Source of the DNA: Chitinophagaceae bacterium PMP191F | Lineage (GTDB): Bacteria; Bacteroidota; Bacteroidia; Chitinophagales; Chitinophagaceae | NCBI GenBank assembly: GCA_001302245.1 | Contig: LGYU01000008.1 | Span: forward strand, 186,001 to 250,000 | Length of the DNA: 64,000 nucleotides | Direction of reading: 5' to 3' | Part shown: positions 54,994 to 62,956 of the stretch, one piece after another | Numbering within the stretch: the stretch's first letter is position 1 | Layout: every line of letters starts with the position of its first letter | Notes under the pieces: generated by a model | What the model was told of the DNA's origin: nothing | The model's input: the letters and a program-made list of their open reading frames with translations, nothing else | Databases searched by the model: none | Made by a program: the position numbers and the translations under genes

Positions 54994-55027
54994 TACGTAC
55001 GGATGACGAATTAAAAAAGCTGAATTT

Positions 55028-56575
55028 ATGGCTGAACATGGTTTAAGAAAGTGGATCATTACCATTACGGTGATCATGGCTTCTTTGCTGGAGCTGATCG
55101 ATACCACCATTGTGAATGTGGCCCTTCCTGAAATGATGGGTAACTTGGGTGCCACACTGGAAGATGCAGGATGGGTGGTGACCGGCTATGCGGTGGCAAA
55201 CGTGATCATATTACCGATGTCGGGCTGGCTGGGTGACCGTTTCGGTCGCAAAAATTATTTTATTTTCTCAATATTGGCGTTTACTGTTTTCTCCTTTCTC
55301 TGTGGGAATGCACATTCGCTTACTGAGCTGGTGGCATTCCGCATTCTGCAGGGTCTTGCCGGTGGTGGTTTGTTATCTACTGCCCAGGCTATCCTGATGG
55401 AAACATGGCCCCGTGAAGAGATCGGCATGGCTACTGCGTTGTTTGGTCTGGGTGCGGTAGTGGGTCCTACAGTTGGTCCTACTATTGGTGGATATATCAC
55501 TGACCACTTTAGCTGGCCCTGGATATTTTACGTAAACATTCCGGTAGGCGCCATTGCTGCATTCCTGGTATCCACCTTTGTGCGGGAATCACCGCGGCAT
55601 GCCAAGGGGCAACCGATCGACTGGTGGGGTATTTTACTGCTGGCCATTGGTGTAGGTAGTTTGCAGGTGGTACTGGAAAAAGGTGAATCGGAAGACTGGT
55701 TCTCCACACCTTATATTTCTGTACTTACACTGGCTACTATATTATCAGGTATTGCCTTTATATGGCGTGAGCTGAGCACAGATCACCCGGTAGTGAACTT
55801 CCGCATATTGAAGAACAGGAGCTTTGCTATTGGTATTGTAACCTCGTTTGCATTGGGATTTGCGTTGTATGGATCGGTGTTTATTTTCCCGGTATTCTGT
55901 CAGAACCTGCTGGGTTTTACTGCACAGCAAACCGGTGAGTTGTTATTTCCCGGTGGTATGGCTACCATTTGTATGATGCCGGTGGTGGGTATGATGCTGA
56001 AACGGGGAGTACCGGCGCAGATCATGGCCACAGGTGGTTTTATATTATTTTTCATATTCACATGGATGCTATCCAACTCCACCCTGGAGTCAGGAACCGG
56101 CGATTTCTTCTGGCCACTTATTATCCGCGGTATAGGTATGAGTATCCTGTTTGTGCCTTTGACTACCCTGGCAGTGCAGGATCTGCATGGAAAAGATATT
56201 GGTCAGGGTACCGGTCTTAACAATATGATGCGTCAGTTGGGTGGCTCGTTTGGTATTGCCATCTTAACCACCCTGGTGCATATCAACAGTGGTAAAAACC
56301 GCGCCTTACTGCTGGAAAATATCAATACGTACAACTCTGCGTATGCACAGCGGCACAATAGCTTGGTACAGGCATTTACTGCCAAGGGCAGTACCCCTTT
56401 TGATGCGGAGCAGATGGCCAATCGTGCTATGGAAGGAATTGTTACCAAACAGACATTGCTGGTGACTTACGATAACCTGTACCTGCTGATCGGCGTATTT
56501 GTATTGTGCTGTATTCCGATCATTTTCTTACAGAAATTCAAGAAAAAAGTAGTAATACCGGTTGATGCACATTAA
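55028..56575 (+). CDS. DHA2-family efflux MFS transporter (EmrB-like)
   Basis: 515 residues with 14 predicted transmembrane helices. LELIDTTIVNVALPEMMGNL in helix 1 is a DHA2 signature; motif A is GWLGDRFGRKNYF and motif C is GLGAVVGPTVGPTIGGYITD. It exports hydrophobic drugs or metabolites with proton antiport through the EmrA-type adaptor and TolC. It is the last gene of the TetR-TolC-HlyD-EmrB operon; two terminators follow within 180 bp. The natural substrate is unknown. Confidence 0.94.
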   Translation: MAEHGLRKWIITITVIMASLLELIDTTIVNVALPEMMGNLGATLEDAGWVVTGYAVANVIILPMSGWLGDRFGRKNYFIFSILAFTVFSFLCGNAHSLTELVAFRILQGLAGGGLLSTAQAILMETWPREEIGMATALFGLGAVVGPTVGPTIGGYITDHFSWPWIFYVNIPVGAIAAFLVSTFVRESPRHAKGQPIDWWGILLLAIGVGSLQVVLEKGESEDWFSTPYISVLTLATILSGIAFIWRELSTDHPVVNFRILKNRSFAIGIVTSFALGFALYGSVFIFPVFCQNLLGFTAQQTGELLFPGGMATICMMPVVGMMLKRGVPAQIMATGGFILFFIFTWMLSNSTLESGTGDFFWPLIIRGIGMSILFVPLTTLAVQDLHGKDIGQGTGLNNMMRQLGGSFGIAILTTLVHINSGKNRALLLENINTYNSAYAQRHNSLVQAFTAKGSTPFDAEQMANRAMEGIVTKQTLLVTYDNLYLLIGVFVLCCIPIIFLQKFKKKVVIPVDAH

Positions 56576-56663
56576 AAAATAAAGGAAGAAAGGAATTCAA
56601 CACAGGACCCGTCTATGTATAAGGCGATCTGATGACTTTTTTGGTTGGTTTAGGTTAAAAATG

Positions 56664-56690
56664 GTCCGGTATCTACCGGGCTGTTTTTTT
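56664..56690 (+). terminator. First terminator after the efflux operon
   Basis: CCGGT (56666-56670) and ACCGG (56675-56679) form the core stem around ATCT, with an outer imperfect pair, followed by CTG and seven T. Confidence 0.6.
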
Positions 56691-56720
56691 ATATAGCAGT
56701 GAGAACCGTGTAAAAAGAAA

Positions 56721-56757
56721 GCGGTTCCGGGGATTTACCGGAACCGCCAATTTTTTT
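56721..56757 (+). terminator. Second, strong terminator after the efflux operon
   Basis: GCGGTTCCGG (56721-56730) pairs perfectly with CCGGAACCGC (56738-56747) around a 7-nt loop, followed by CAA and seven T. Confidence 0.8.
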
Positions 56758-57194
56758 GTACGAAACCTTACCAACAATACAGGGTCATCAATAGGTACAA
56801 ATTTTAAATCATCATTTCGTAGGATGTTGGACTACTTAGGCTTATTGGATTTAGGATTTGTTGATTGGAATGATACGAAAACTTTTGATACTGGTTATTC
56901 GGATATCGGGGTTTGCTTAACCGCTATTAGTCGCGGCGGTTTTTCAGGATCTGGATTCGGTTTTTTGGATATTGGTGTCGCGTATCAATCAATCATCTTA
57001 TACAAACTTACTTTATTCATTTACAAAATACAAGCGCAAAACTGCCCGACTTTTTGCATTCATTATTTACCGCTGTAACCGTAAAATTACCCTGCAATTG
57101 CTCGTATTACTACCCAATCTTTTGAAACAATATCATAAAGCACATATATTTATAGTTGTATAGAATGATCATACAAGTGTAAATAACTTGCAAT
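56758..57194. other. 437-bp intergenic stretch before the SDR gene
   Basis: No gene supported. A third hairpin, AACCGC/GCGGTT (56919-56924, 56936-56941) with a following T-run, could be another terminator, which would imply a short transcript between ~56760 and 56945. An 84-codon frame at 56824-57078 has no family resemblance. The rest is AT-rich. Confidence 0.4.
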
Positions 57195-58016
57195 ATGTTG
57201 TTCAATAATAAAACAGTACTGGTAACAGGTGGCAGTCGTGGCATTGGAAAAGCAATAGCCATGCGGCTTGCAAAGGAAGGCGCTAATACAGTGATAGTTG
57301 GTAAAACGGTTGAACCGCACCCTAAACTGGAAGGCACTATTTATACGGCCGCTGAAGAAATTGCCCCGCTGGGTCCGGGCAAGGTATTGCCTATACAGGG
57401 TGATATCCGTTCTGAAGAGAGCATTGAGCACATCGTTAAAACCACTACAGAGGCCTTTGGAGGCATTGATGTGCTGATCAATAACGCCAGTGCTATTAAC
57501 CTGGCTGCTACTGAACAAACGGAACCCAAACGCTGGGACCTGATGCACGACATCAATGTAAGGGGTACTTTCTTTATGTGCCAGGCCTGTATTCCCTGGC
57601 TTAAAAAAGCGCACAACCCGCATATTTTAAACCTTTCTCCACCCCTCAATATGGATCCGGGATGGTTTGCCAAACATCTTGCCTATACCATGAGCAAATA
57701 TGGCATGAGCATGATCGTAATGGGACTGGCCGAAGAAATGCGTACGCACCGCATTGCTGTAAATGCCTTGTGGCCTAAAACCACCATCGCAACAGCAGCC
57801 GTGCAGAACCTGCTGGGAGGCGATTTCCTGGTACAGCGCAGCCGTACACCGGAAATTGTAGCCGATGCTGCGTTCCATGTATTACGCCAGCCTTCATTTG
57901 AATGTACCGGCAACTTTTTCATTGACGAAGCAATACTGCAACAGAATGGTGTTACCGATTTTTCAGGTTATGCTGTTAACCCACAGCAAAAACTGATGAT
58001 GGACCTGTTTATTTAA
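57195..58016 (+). CDS. SDR family oxidoreductase (HSDL2-like)
   Basis: 273 residues with a Rossmann fold. LVTGGSRGIGKAIAMRLAKE is the TGxxxGIG cofactor motif and VLINNASAINL the NNA motif. The catalytic Tyr-Lys pair is YTMSKYG. The Ser position reads LNLSPPLNMDPGWF, which is typical of the HSDL2/PRK08278 subgroup of short-chain dehydrogenases. These act on acyl or hydroxy-acyl substrates but are poorly defined. The gene is single. A small hairpin (TCCTGT/ACAGGA, 58072-58091) follows the stop and includes the RBS of the degraded lpxR gene. Confidence 0.9.
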   Translation: MLFNNKTVLVTGGSRGIGKAIAMRLAKEGANTVIVGKTVEPHPKLEGTIYTAAEEIAPLGPGKVLPIQGDIRSEESIEHIVKTTTEAFGGIDVLINNASAINLAATEQTEPKRWDLMHDINVRGTFFMCQACIPWLKKAHNPHILNLSPPLNMDPGWFAKHLAYTMSKYGMSMIVMGLAEEMRTHRIAVNALWPKTTIATAAVQNLLGGDFLVQRSRTPEIVADAAFHVLRQPSFECTGNFFIDEAILQQNGVTDFSGYAVNPQQKLMMDLFI

Positions 58017-58096
58017 TGGTACCCCTGCGCTGTATTGATAGCTGCCTGCTGGCATAACTTTCTTATGAAATTCCTGTAGAAAAGCACAGGAGTTTT

Positions 58097-58718
58097 ATGA
58101 AAGTATATGTCTACGCGCTCATCATAGCGGTCTTACTGGCAGGATCTCTGTCTGCAACTGCACAAAACAACGGAAAACACAGCAACTTAACGCCTGTATA
58201 TTGACAACGACTTTCTGAACGCACGCGGAGAAGGTACCGGCGAAGCATACACTTATGGCCTGTGGCTTGATTATATATACCGTCCTGTAAAACAGCCGCT
58301 TTTTTTACTGAGCAGAATTTTGCCACGTGCCGGCGGCAGCAGTGTGAATGAATATGGCTGGTCGCTGATGCAGATGGCTATTACACCGCGTAATATTAAG
58401 ACCACTGATTATCTGCCCGACGATTATCCTTATCCGGGAGCTTTGTTCCTGACGCATTTTCGCCGTTCGGGAAATCCTCTTAAACAATATGATTTTCAAA
58501 CGGACATTATACTGGGTGTAATGGGGCCTGCTTCTTTTGCAGAGCAGGGACAAAAACTATTGCACCGGATCATCAAATACCAGCTACCAGAGGGCTGGCA
58601 ATATCAGTTTGACAATGCACCGCTGATCAACGTAAATTTTTCTTCAGAAAAAAAGCTAATATATGATGATGATATTAGCCATCCCGATCCTGGCCTACAA
58701 GAAAATAAACAACCTTAA
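58097..58718 (+). pseudogene. lpxR: Degraded lipid A deacylase LpxR-like gene (DUF2219)
   Basis: The reading frame from ATG 58097 (signal peptide MKVYVYALIIAVLLAGSLSA) stops at 58202. The next frame carries the LpxR-family core: RLYIDNDFLNARGEGTGEAY, YGLWLDYIYR, NEYGWSLMQMAITPRNI, YPYPGALFL and LPEGWQYQFDNAPLINVNF. The shift is explained by a single extra A in the TTAA at 58187-58190, since removing one A joins NL to RLYIDND. The protein also ends ~110 residues early (family usually ~320). LpxR removes the 3' acyl chains from lipid A at the outer membrane. With both a frameshift and a lost C-terminal barrel, function is unlikely. Confidence 0.8.
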
Positions 58719-58748
58719 GGGTTTTAAGATCAACAAACAGAACCTAAA

Positions 58749-58774
58749 TAAAAAACACCGGCTATTGCCGGCGT
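58749..58774 (-). terminator. Intrinsic terminator of lysS
   Basis: On the minus strand ACGCCGGC (58774-58767) pairs with GCCGGTGT (58762-58755) around AATA with one mismatch, followed by a T-run. It lies 40 nt after the lysS stop. Confidence 0.72.
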
Positions 58775-58813
58775 ATATAATAGAAATATGCTTCATTAAG
58801 AGGATTTATAGCA

Positions 58814-60352
58814 TTACTGTGCTTCTCCGCCTGATTGTTTTTCAGGACGCATCTGCGGGAAGAACAATACATCCTGTATGCTGGGTTGATTGGTCATCAG
58901 CATACAAAGACGATCAATGCCAATACCGATACCAGAGGTAGGTGGCATACCGTATTCCAGCGCACGCAAAAAGTCATAGTCTATGTACATTGCTTCATCG
59001 TCACCGCGCTCCATCAGTTTTGACTGTTCTTCAAAACGTTCACGTTGATCGATGGGGTCATTCAGTTCGCTGTAAGCATTGGCAATTTCCTTGCCGTTGA
59101 TCATCAGCTCAAAACGCTCTACCAGTCCGGGTTTGCTGCGGTGTTTTTTTGTCAGCGGGCTCATTTCTACCGGGTAGTCAATGATAAACGTGGGCTGTAC
59201 AAAATTACCTTCACATTTTTCGCTGAACAGTTCATCAATCAGTTTGCCTTTACCCATTTTAGCATCTGCATGAATGTGCAATTGCTGGCAAACAGCACGC
59301 AGTCCGTCTTCATCCATTTCACTCACATCAATACCTGTGAACTTCTTAATAGCATCGTGAATACTGATGCGCTCAAACGGTGCTTTAAAACTGATCACAT
59401 TATTACCCACCTGCACATCGGTTGTACCGTACAACGCCAATGCAATTTTCTCCATCAGTTGCTCGGTGATCTCCATCATCCAGAAATAGTCTTTGTACGC
59501 AGTGTACCATTCCAGCACGGTAAATTCCGGGTTGTGTGTACGGTCCATACCTTCATTGCGGAAGTTGCGGCTGAACTCATATACCCAGTCAAATCCACCT
59601 ACGATCAGGCGTTTCAGGTACAGCTCATTGGCAATACGCAGGTAAAAAGGAATGTCCAGCGCATTGTGGTGCGTAATGAAAGGACGCGCAGCTGCTCCAC
59701 CGGGAATAGCCTGCAATACGGGTGTGTCTACTTCCAGTGCTCCGCGTTCGTTCAGAAAATCGCGGATGGTATTGATGATCCTGGTACGTTTTACAAAAGT
59801 GTCTTTTACGTGCGGGTTCACGATCAGGTCAGCATAACGCTGGCGGTAACGGAACTCAGGGTCGGTTACTTCGTCAAACACATTGCCCTGCTCATCTTTT
59901 TTCACCACCGGTAAAGGTTTCAGTGATTTGGTGAGCAGTGTAAGGGTCTGTACATGTACCGAGGTTTCGCCGGTTTTGGTAATGAAAACATAACCGGTTA
60001 CGCCGATTATATCACCCAGGTCAAGACCGTGCTTTACCACGTTGTCCCAGAAAGATTTGTCTTCACCAGGGCAAAGGTCATCGCGTTTTGTATATAACTG
60101 GATGATACCCCTGGAGTCCTGTATTTTGATAAAGAAAACTTTTCCCTTGTCATTAATGCTCATAATACGCCCGGCCACACACACGTTGGCAAATTCTTCC
60201 TTCTTTTCTTCAGTAAACTGCGACTTAATATCGGCAGAGTAGTGTGATACGGGAAATAAGGGCGCAGGGTATGCATCAATGCCCTGCTGCTGAAGTGTAG
60301 CCAGTTTGCTGCGGCGGATCACTTCCTGTTCCGACAAATGTTGTGTACTCAT
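58814..60352 (-). CDS. lysS: Lysine--tRNA ligase, class II
   Basis: 512 residues from ATG 60352 (MSTQHLSEQEVIRRSKLATL); an in-frame start at 60421 would extend through the promoter. The N-terminal OB fold (VAGRIMSINDKGKVFFIKIQ) binds the anticodon. Class II motif 2 is FRNEGMDRTHNPEFTVLEWY and motif 3 GIGIGIDRLCMLMTN. It charges tRNA-Lys in the cytoplasm. The length and layout are standard and the catalytic residues intact. It is transcribed alone from the promoter at 60399-60430, with its own terminator downstream. Confidence 0.97.
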   Translation of the reverse strand: MSTQHLSEQEVIRRSKLATLQQQGIDAYPAPLFPVSHYSADIKSQFTEEKKEEFANVCVAGRIMSINDKGKVFFIKIQDSRGIIQLYTKRDDLCPGEDKSFWDNVVKHGLDLGDIIGVTGYVFITKTGETSVHVQTLTLLTKSLKPLPVVKKDEQGNVFDEVTDPEFRYRQRYADLIVNPHVKDTFVKRTRIINTIRDFLNERGALEVDTPVLQAIPGGAAARPFITHHNALDIPFYLRIANELYLKRLIVGGFDWVYEFSRNFRNEGMDRTHNPEFTVLEWYTAYKDYFWMMEITEQLMEKIALALYGTTDVQVGNNVISFKAPFERISIHDAIKKFTGIDVSEMDEDGLRAVCQQLHIHADAKMGKGKLIDELFSEKCEGNFVQPTFIIDYPVEMSPLTKKHRSKPGLVERFELMINGKEIANAYSELNDPIDQRERFEEQSKLMERGDDEAMYIDYDFLRALEYGMPPTSGIGIGIDRLCMLMTNQPSIQDVLFFPQMRPEKQSGGEAQ

Positions 60353-60398
60353 TGTAATGATAAAATTAACCAGCCATTGCCCAACCGGCAACGGGCTG

Positions 60399-60430
60399 CA
60401 AAGGTACTTGTTGCCCGGCACTTCAGCAAC
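60399..60430 (-). promoter_or_regulatory. Candidate lysS promoter
   Basis: On the minus strand TACCTTTG (60406-60399) matches the TAnnTTTG box, with GTTG (60430-60427) at a 20-bp spacing as a weaker -33 element. The leader to ATG 60352 would be ~40 nt. Confidence 0.5.
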
Positions 60431-60459
60431 CGCTACAGTGTTTAGTGGCGCAAACCGGG

Positions 60460-61341
60460 TCAGTTTAAGGTAAGCAGTACCTGCCAGGCGGCGGCTATAT
60501 TGCCTGCATCCAGCAGCTCCTTGGCATAGGAATGCAGTTCTTTTTCCATTTCGTGCGGACTGACGGCATAATACTGGAAAATATTTTTCAGCCGGTCGCT
60601 GTGGAAAGTAGGGTCTACATTAGGCATTTCATGTACATTGCCCAATTGTCCCAGGTGATTACCGGAAAGTATTTTACTGTGGCGGATATGCAGCGGCAGC
60701 GCGTCAATACCAATACCCAATTGTGCATTGGGTTTTTCAACCTGGAATAAATTGCCGGGATATACGGCACAATACCAGTCGCCCCCTAACCGGGCTACAT
60801 GATGCAGTTTTTGCTGGTCTATCATACCCTTTTCGTTCAGGATATCGTCGTCAATATGCATCCGTAGTACTTCGCAGATCACTAGGTTTCCGGCGCCGCC
60901 TTCAGTACCCAGCGCTTTTATTTCCAATACCCGGCATTCCATTTTGATTTTGCTTTCTTTCACCATAGGAGGTTTCACCAGCGTAGCAGGTTCCTGTGTA
61001 AAACCTGCCTTGATGAACTCGTTTACCTCTTTGGGATATTCACAACTGGCCAGGCTGATCTGTTGCACCATAGCATGATCCACAATGTTGATCACCACTT
61101 CCGGTACCTCCTGTACATTGTGCAGGGTATGTTTGGTGGTGTTATCGCGTACGCGGCGGGCAGGTGAAAAGATCACTATCGGCGGATTGCTGGAAAACAT
61201 ATTGAAAAAACTAAAAGGGCTCAGGTTCACATTCCGCGCCGCATCTACCGTACTGGCAAAACAGATCGGCCGCGGCGCAATAGCATGCTGCAGGTAACCT
61301 TGTTTCTGAACGGGAGAGAGTTCTTTAAGATCAATAATCAT
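60460..61341 (-). CDS. Flavin reductase family protein (FMN-binding)
   Basis: 293 residues. The N-terminal ~200 residues form a split-barrel flavin reductase domain: QHAIAPRPICFASTVDAARN, LSPFSFFNMFSSNPPIVIFS and HTLHNVQEVPEVVINIVDH, the pattern of FMN-binding flavoredoxin-like proteins. The C-terminal ~90 residues are an extension with ILSGNHLGQLGNVHEMPNVD. It may reduce FMN or act as a ferric or flavin-linked reductase; the partner is not in the window. It sits next to the GxxExxY unit. Confidence 0.87.
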   Translation of the reverse strand: MIIDLKELSPVQKQGYLQHAIAPRPICFASTVDAARNVNLSPFSFFNMFSSNPPIVIFSPARRVRDNTTKHTLHNVQEVPEVVINIVDHAMVQQISLASCEYPKEVNEFIKAGFTQEPATLVKPPMVKESKIKMECRVLEIKALGTEGGAGNLVICEVLRMHIDDDILNEKGMIDQQKLHHVARLGGDWYCAVYPGNLFQVEKPNAQLGIGIDALPLHIRHSKILSGNHLGQLGNVHEMPNVDPTFHSDRLKNIFQYYAVSPHEMEKELHSYAKELLDAGNIAAAWQVLLTLN

Positions 61342-61355
61342 AAAAAAAAATTTTC

Positions 61356-61719
61356 CAACCGCAGAGAACGGGAGGCGGAGGTTTTCGCAGAGTTATATTT
61401 TATAAACAAGTGGTTTAAAGCCAAGCTTCAATAATAGAACGTTGAAATTAATCAAATACCCTAGCTTCTTTCCGGATAACTTCAGATAGGAGATCAACTG
61501 GGCTTCAAAGATCGGAATAATGGATTCGGCGGCTTTTATTTCAATAATGATTTCATTTTCGTAGACAAAGTTAATTTCAAAAGCAGATTCCAGTAATCCG
61601 GTACCTGATTCACGATGTACCTTAATAGCTGCATTCAGGATAATACCTCCCAGTGCGTTTAATTTTATTGTATCCATACCTCTGCTCTTAACCCGGCAAT
61701 TTCTTGTTCTCTGCGGTTG
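61356..61719. repeat. 364-bp unit with 14-bp terminal inverted repeats enclosing a GxxExxY gene
   Basis: CAACCGCAGAGAAC at 61356-61369 and its exact reverse complement at 61706-61719 flank the GxxExxY gene. Inside the left end the word CGCAGAG recurs at 61360-61366 and 61386-61392, the latter ending directly at the stop codon, with a variant GGCGGAG between. No target-site duplication is obvious. I recall similar CGCAGAG-type flanks at other GxxExxY genes, but this needs a search. Confidence 0.72.
61393..61677 (-). pseudogene. GxxExxY family protein, internally deleted
   Basis: 94 residues from ATG 61677; the frame is open to 61725. The motif is G27-L-L-E30-S-A-F33, with Phe in place of the final Tyr. 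The family (PF13366, PD-(D/E)XK nuclease-like, ~125-130 residues) continues with ~40 residues before a (D)FxVxxxxxxExK core; here GLLESAFE runs directly into INFVYENEIIIEIKA, keeping E46 and K48 but with Asn where the catalytic Asp is expected. LKLSGKKLGYLINFNVLLLK then matches normally. The frame is intact, so it may be translated, but nuclease activity is unlikely. It lies between inverted repeats. Confidence 0.7.
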
Positions 61720-61801
61720 AATCAAATGACAGAATTATCAGGAAGCCAATGTGCAGTGAATCAATTTGCACATTGGCATACATGCACATTAGTGGTTGCG
61801 G

Positions 61802-62809
61802 TTAGATCTTCTTCTGTGCCAGGAGCGAAAAACGATCTTCTTCTTCTACGATGGTATTGCTGAGTTTGCCCAGACCGTCTATTTCCATTTCCACTATGTC
61901 GCCGGGTTGCAGCCATTGTTCGGCGTAGGATGGATCGTTCAACTTAGCAGTGCCATTCAGTTCCAGGAAACATCCTGTGCCAACGGTGCCACTGCCAATC
62001 ACATCACCAGGATACAGGTCAACACCATATGAAGCACGTTCAATGATCTCAGCAAAGGTCCAGTCCATATCGCCCACGTTGCCATCGCTGACCTGTTGAC
62101 CGTTTACAAAACACTGCATCCGCAGGTTCCAGCTTTTACCCGTATGATTTTCTTTGGCAGGTATTTCAAAATGCTCCAGTTCGTCCAGTGTTACCAGCCA
62201 GGGACCGATCACGGTAGAAAAATCTTTTCCCTTGGCAGGACCCAGGTTCAGCAACATTTCTTCCATCTGCAGACGACGGGCGCTCATATCGTTCATGATC
62301 ATTAATCCGCCAATATAGTGATCGGCTTCTTCCGCACGGATATTGCGGCCATGTTTGCAGATAACAATAGCGGCTTCCAGCTCAAAATCCAGTTTTTCAA
62401 AATGGTCTGGCATACAGCGCACATCGCCGGGGCCTTGTATACTATGGTGGTTGGTAAAATAAAAGATGGGATATTGATCAAATTCCGGGATCATCGGTAC
62501 TCCGCGGTTGCGGCGCGCGGCTGCTACGTGTTGACGGAATGCATAACCATCACGACAGGAGCTGGGAAAAGGTACAGGTGCCAGCACCTGCACACTGCCG
62601 TAAGCAAATCCACGACTTTTATCAATGCGACCTTCACGAACCATCATCTCCCCTCCCAATGCCATGGAATAAGCATCTTCCCAGTAATTCAGGAACATAC
62701 TCATGTTGTGCGGAAGATCGGGGTGCAGCGTTTCCATATCGTACAACAAACCATCTACCAGAATGGCTAATCGATCCTGCCCATCGGACAGGTAAGAGAC
62801 CAGTTTCAT
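61802..62809 (-). CDS. Fumarylacetoacetate hydrolase family protein
   Basis: 335 residues from ATG 62809 (MKLVSYLSDGQDRLAILVDG); a TTG three codons earlier is less likely. The FAH fold is seen in FYFTNHHSIQGPGDVRCMPD, KLDFELEAAIVICKHGRNI (metal-binding Glu) and YIGGLMIMNDMSARRLQMEE. Near the C-terminus GDVIGSGTVGTGCFLEL is typical. The family cleaves C-C bonds in beta-dicarbonyl compounds such as fumarylacetoacetate; the length fits fumarylacetoacetase-like proteins of tyrosine or aromatic breakdown. Neighbours give no pathway. Confidence 0.9.
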   Translation of the reverse strand: MKLVSYLSDGQDRLAILVDGLLYDMETLHPDLPHNMSMFLNYWEDAYSMALGGEMMVREGRIDKSRGFAYGSVQVLAPVPFPSSCRDGYAFRQHVAAARRNRGVPMIPEFDQYPIFYFTNHHSIQGPGDVRCMPDHFEKLDFELEAAIVICKHGRNIRAEEADHYIGGLMIMNDMSARRLQMEEMLLNLGPAKGKDFSTVIGPWLVTLDELEHFEIPAKENHTGKSWNLRMQCFVNGQQVSDGNVGDMDWTFAEIIERASYGVDLYPGDVIGSGTVGTGCFLELNGTAKLNDPSYAEQWLQPGDIVEMEIDGLGKLSNTIVEEEDRFSLLAQKKI

Positions 62810-62956
62810 ATATGGCAATTTTTTTAGTGCTGCAATTTATAGCAAATCGGGTGGATACGGGGTTGCAGATGCGGAGATGTTTTTAAAGGGGTGCTGTTTT
62901 TAACCAATAATCCAATAGCTGCTACCTGGTTCCTGCCATTATCGTATCTTTTGGCA

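Noticed and set aside
56824-57078. 84-codon frame in the gap before the SDR gene
   Set aside because: No signal peptide, motif or family resemblance; spans a terminator-like hairpin.
59045-59914. 289-codon open frame antisense to lysS
   Set aside because: Lies entirely within a certain lysS gene; composition and residues (many F, H, C, Q) are those of a reverse-strand shadow.
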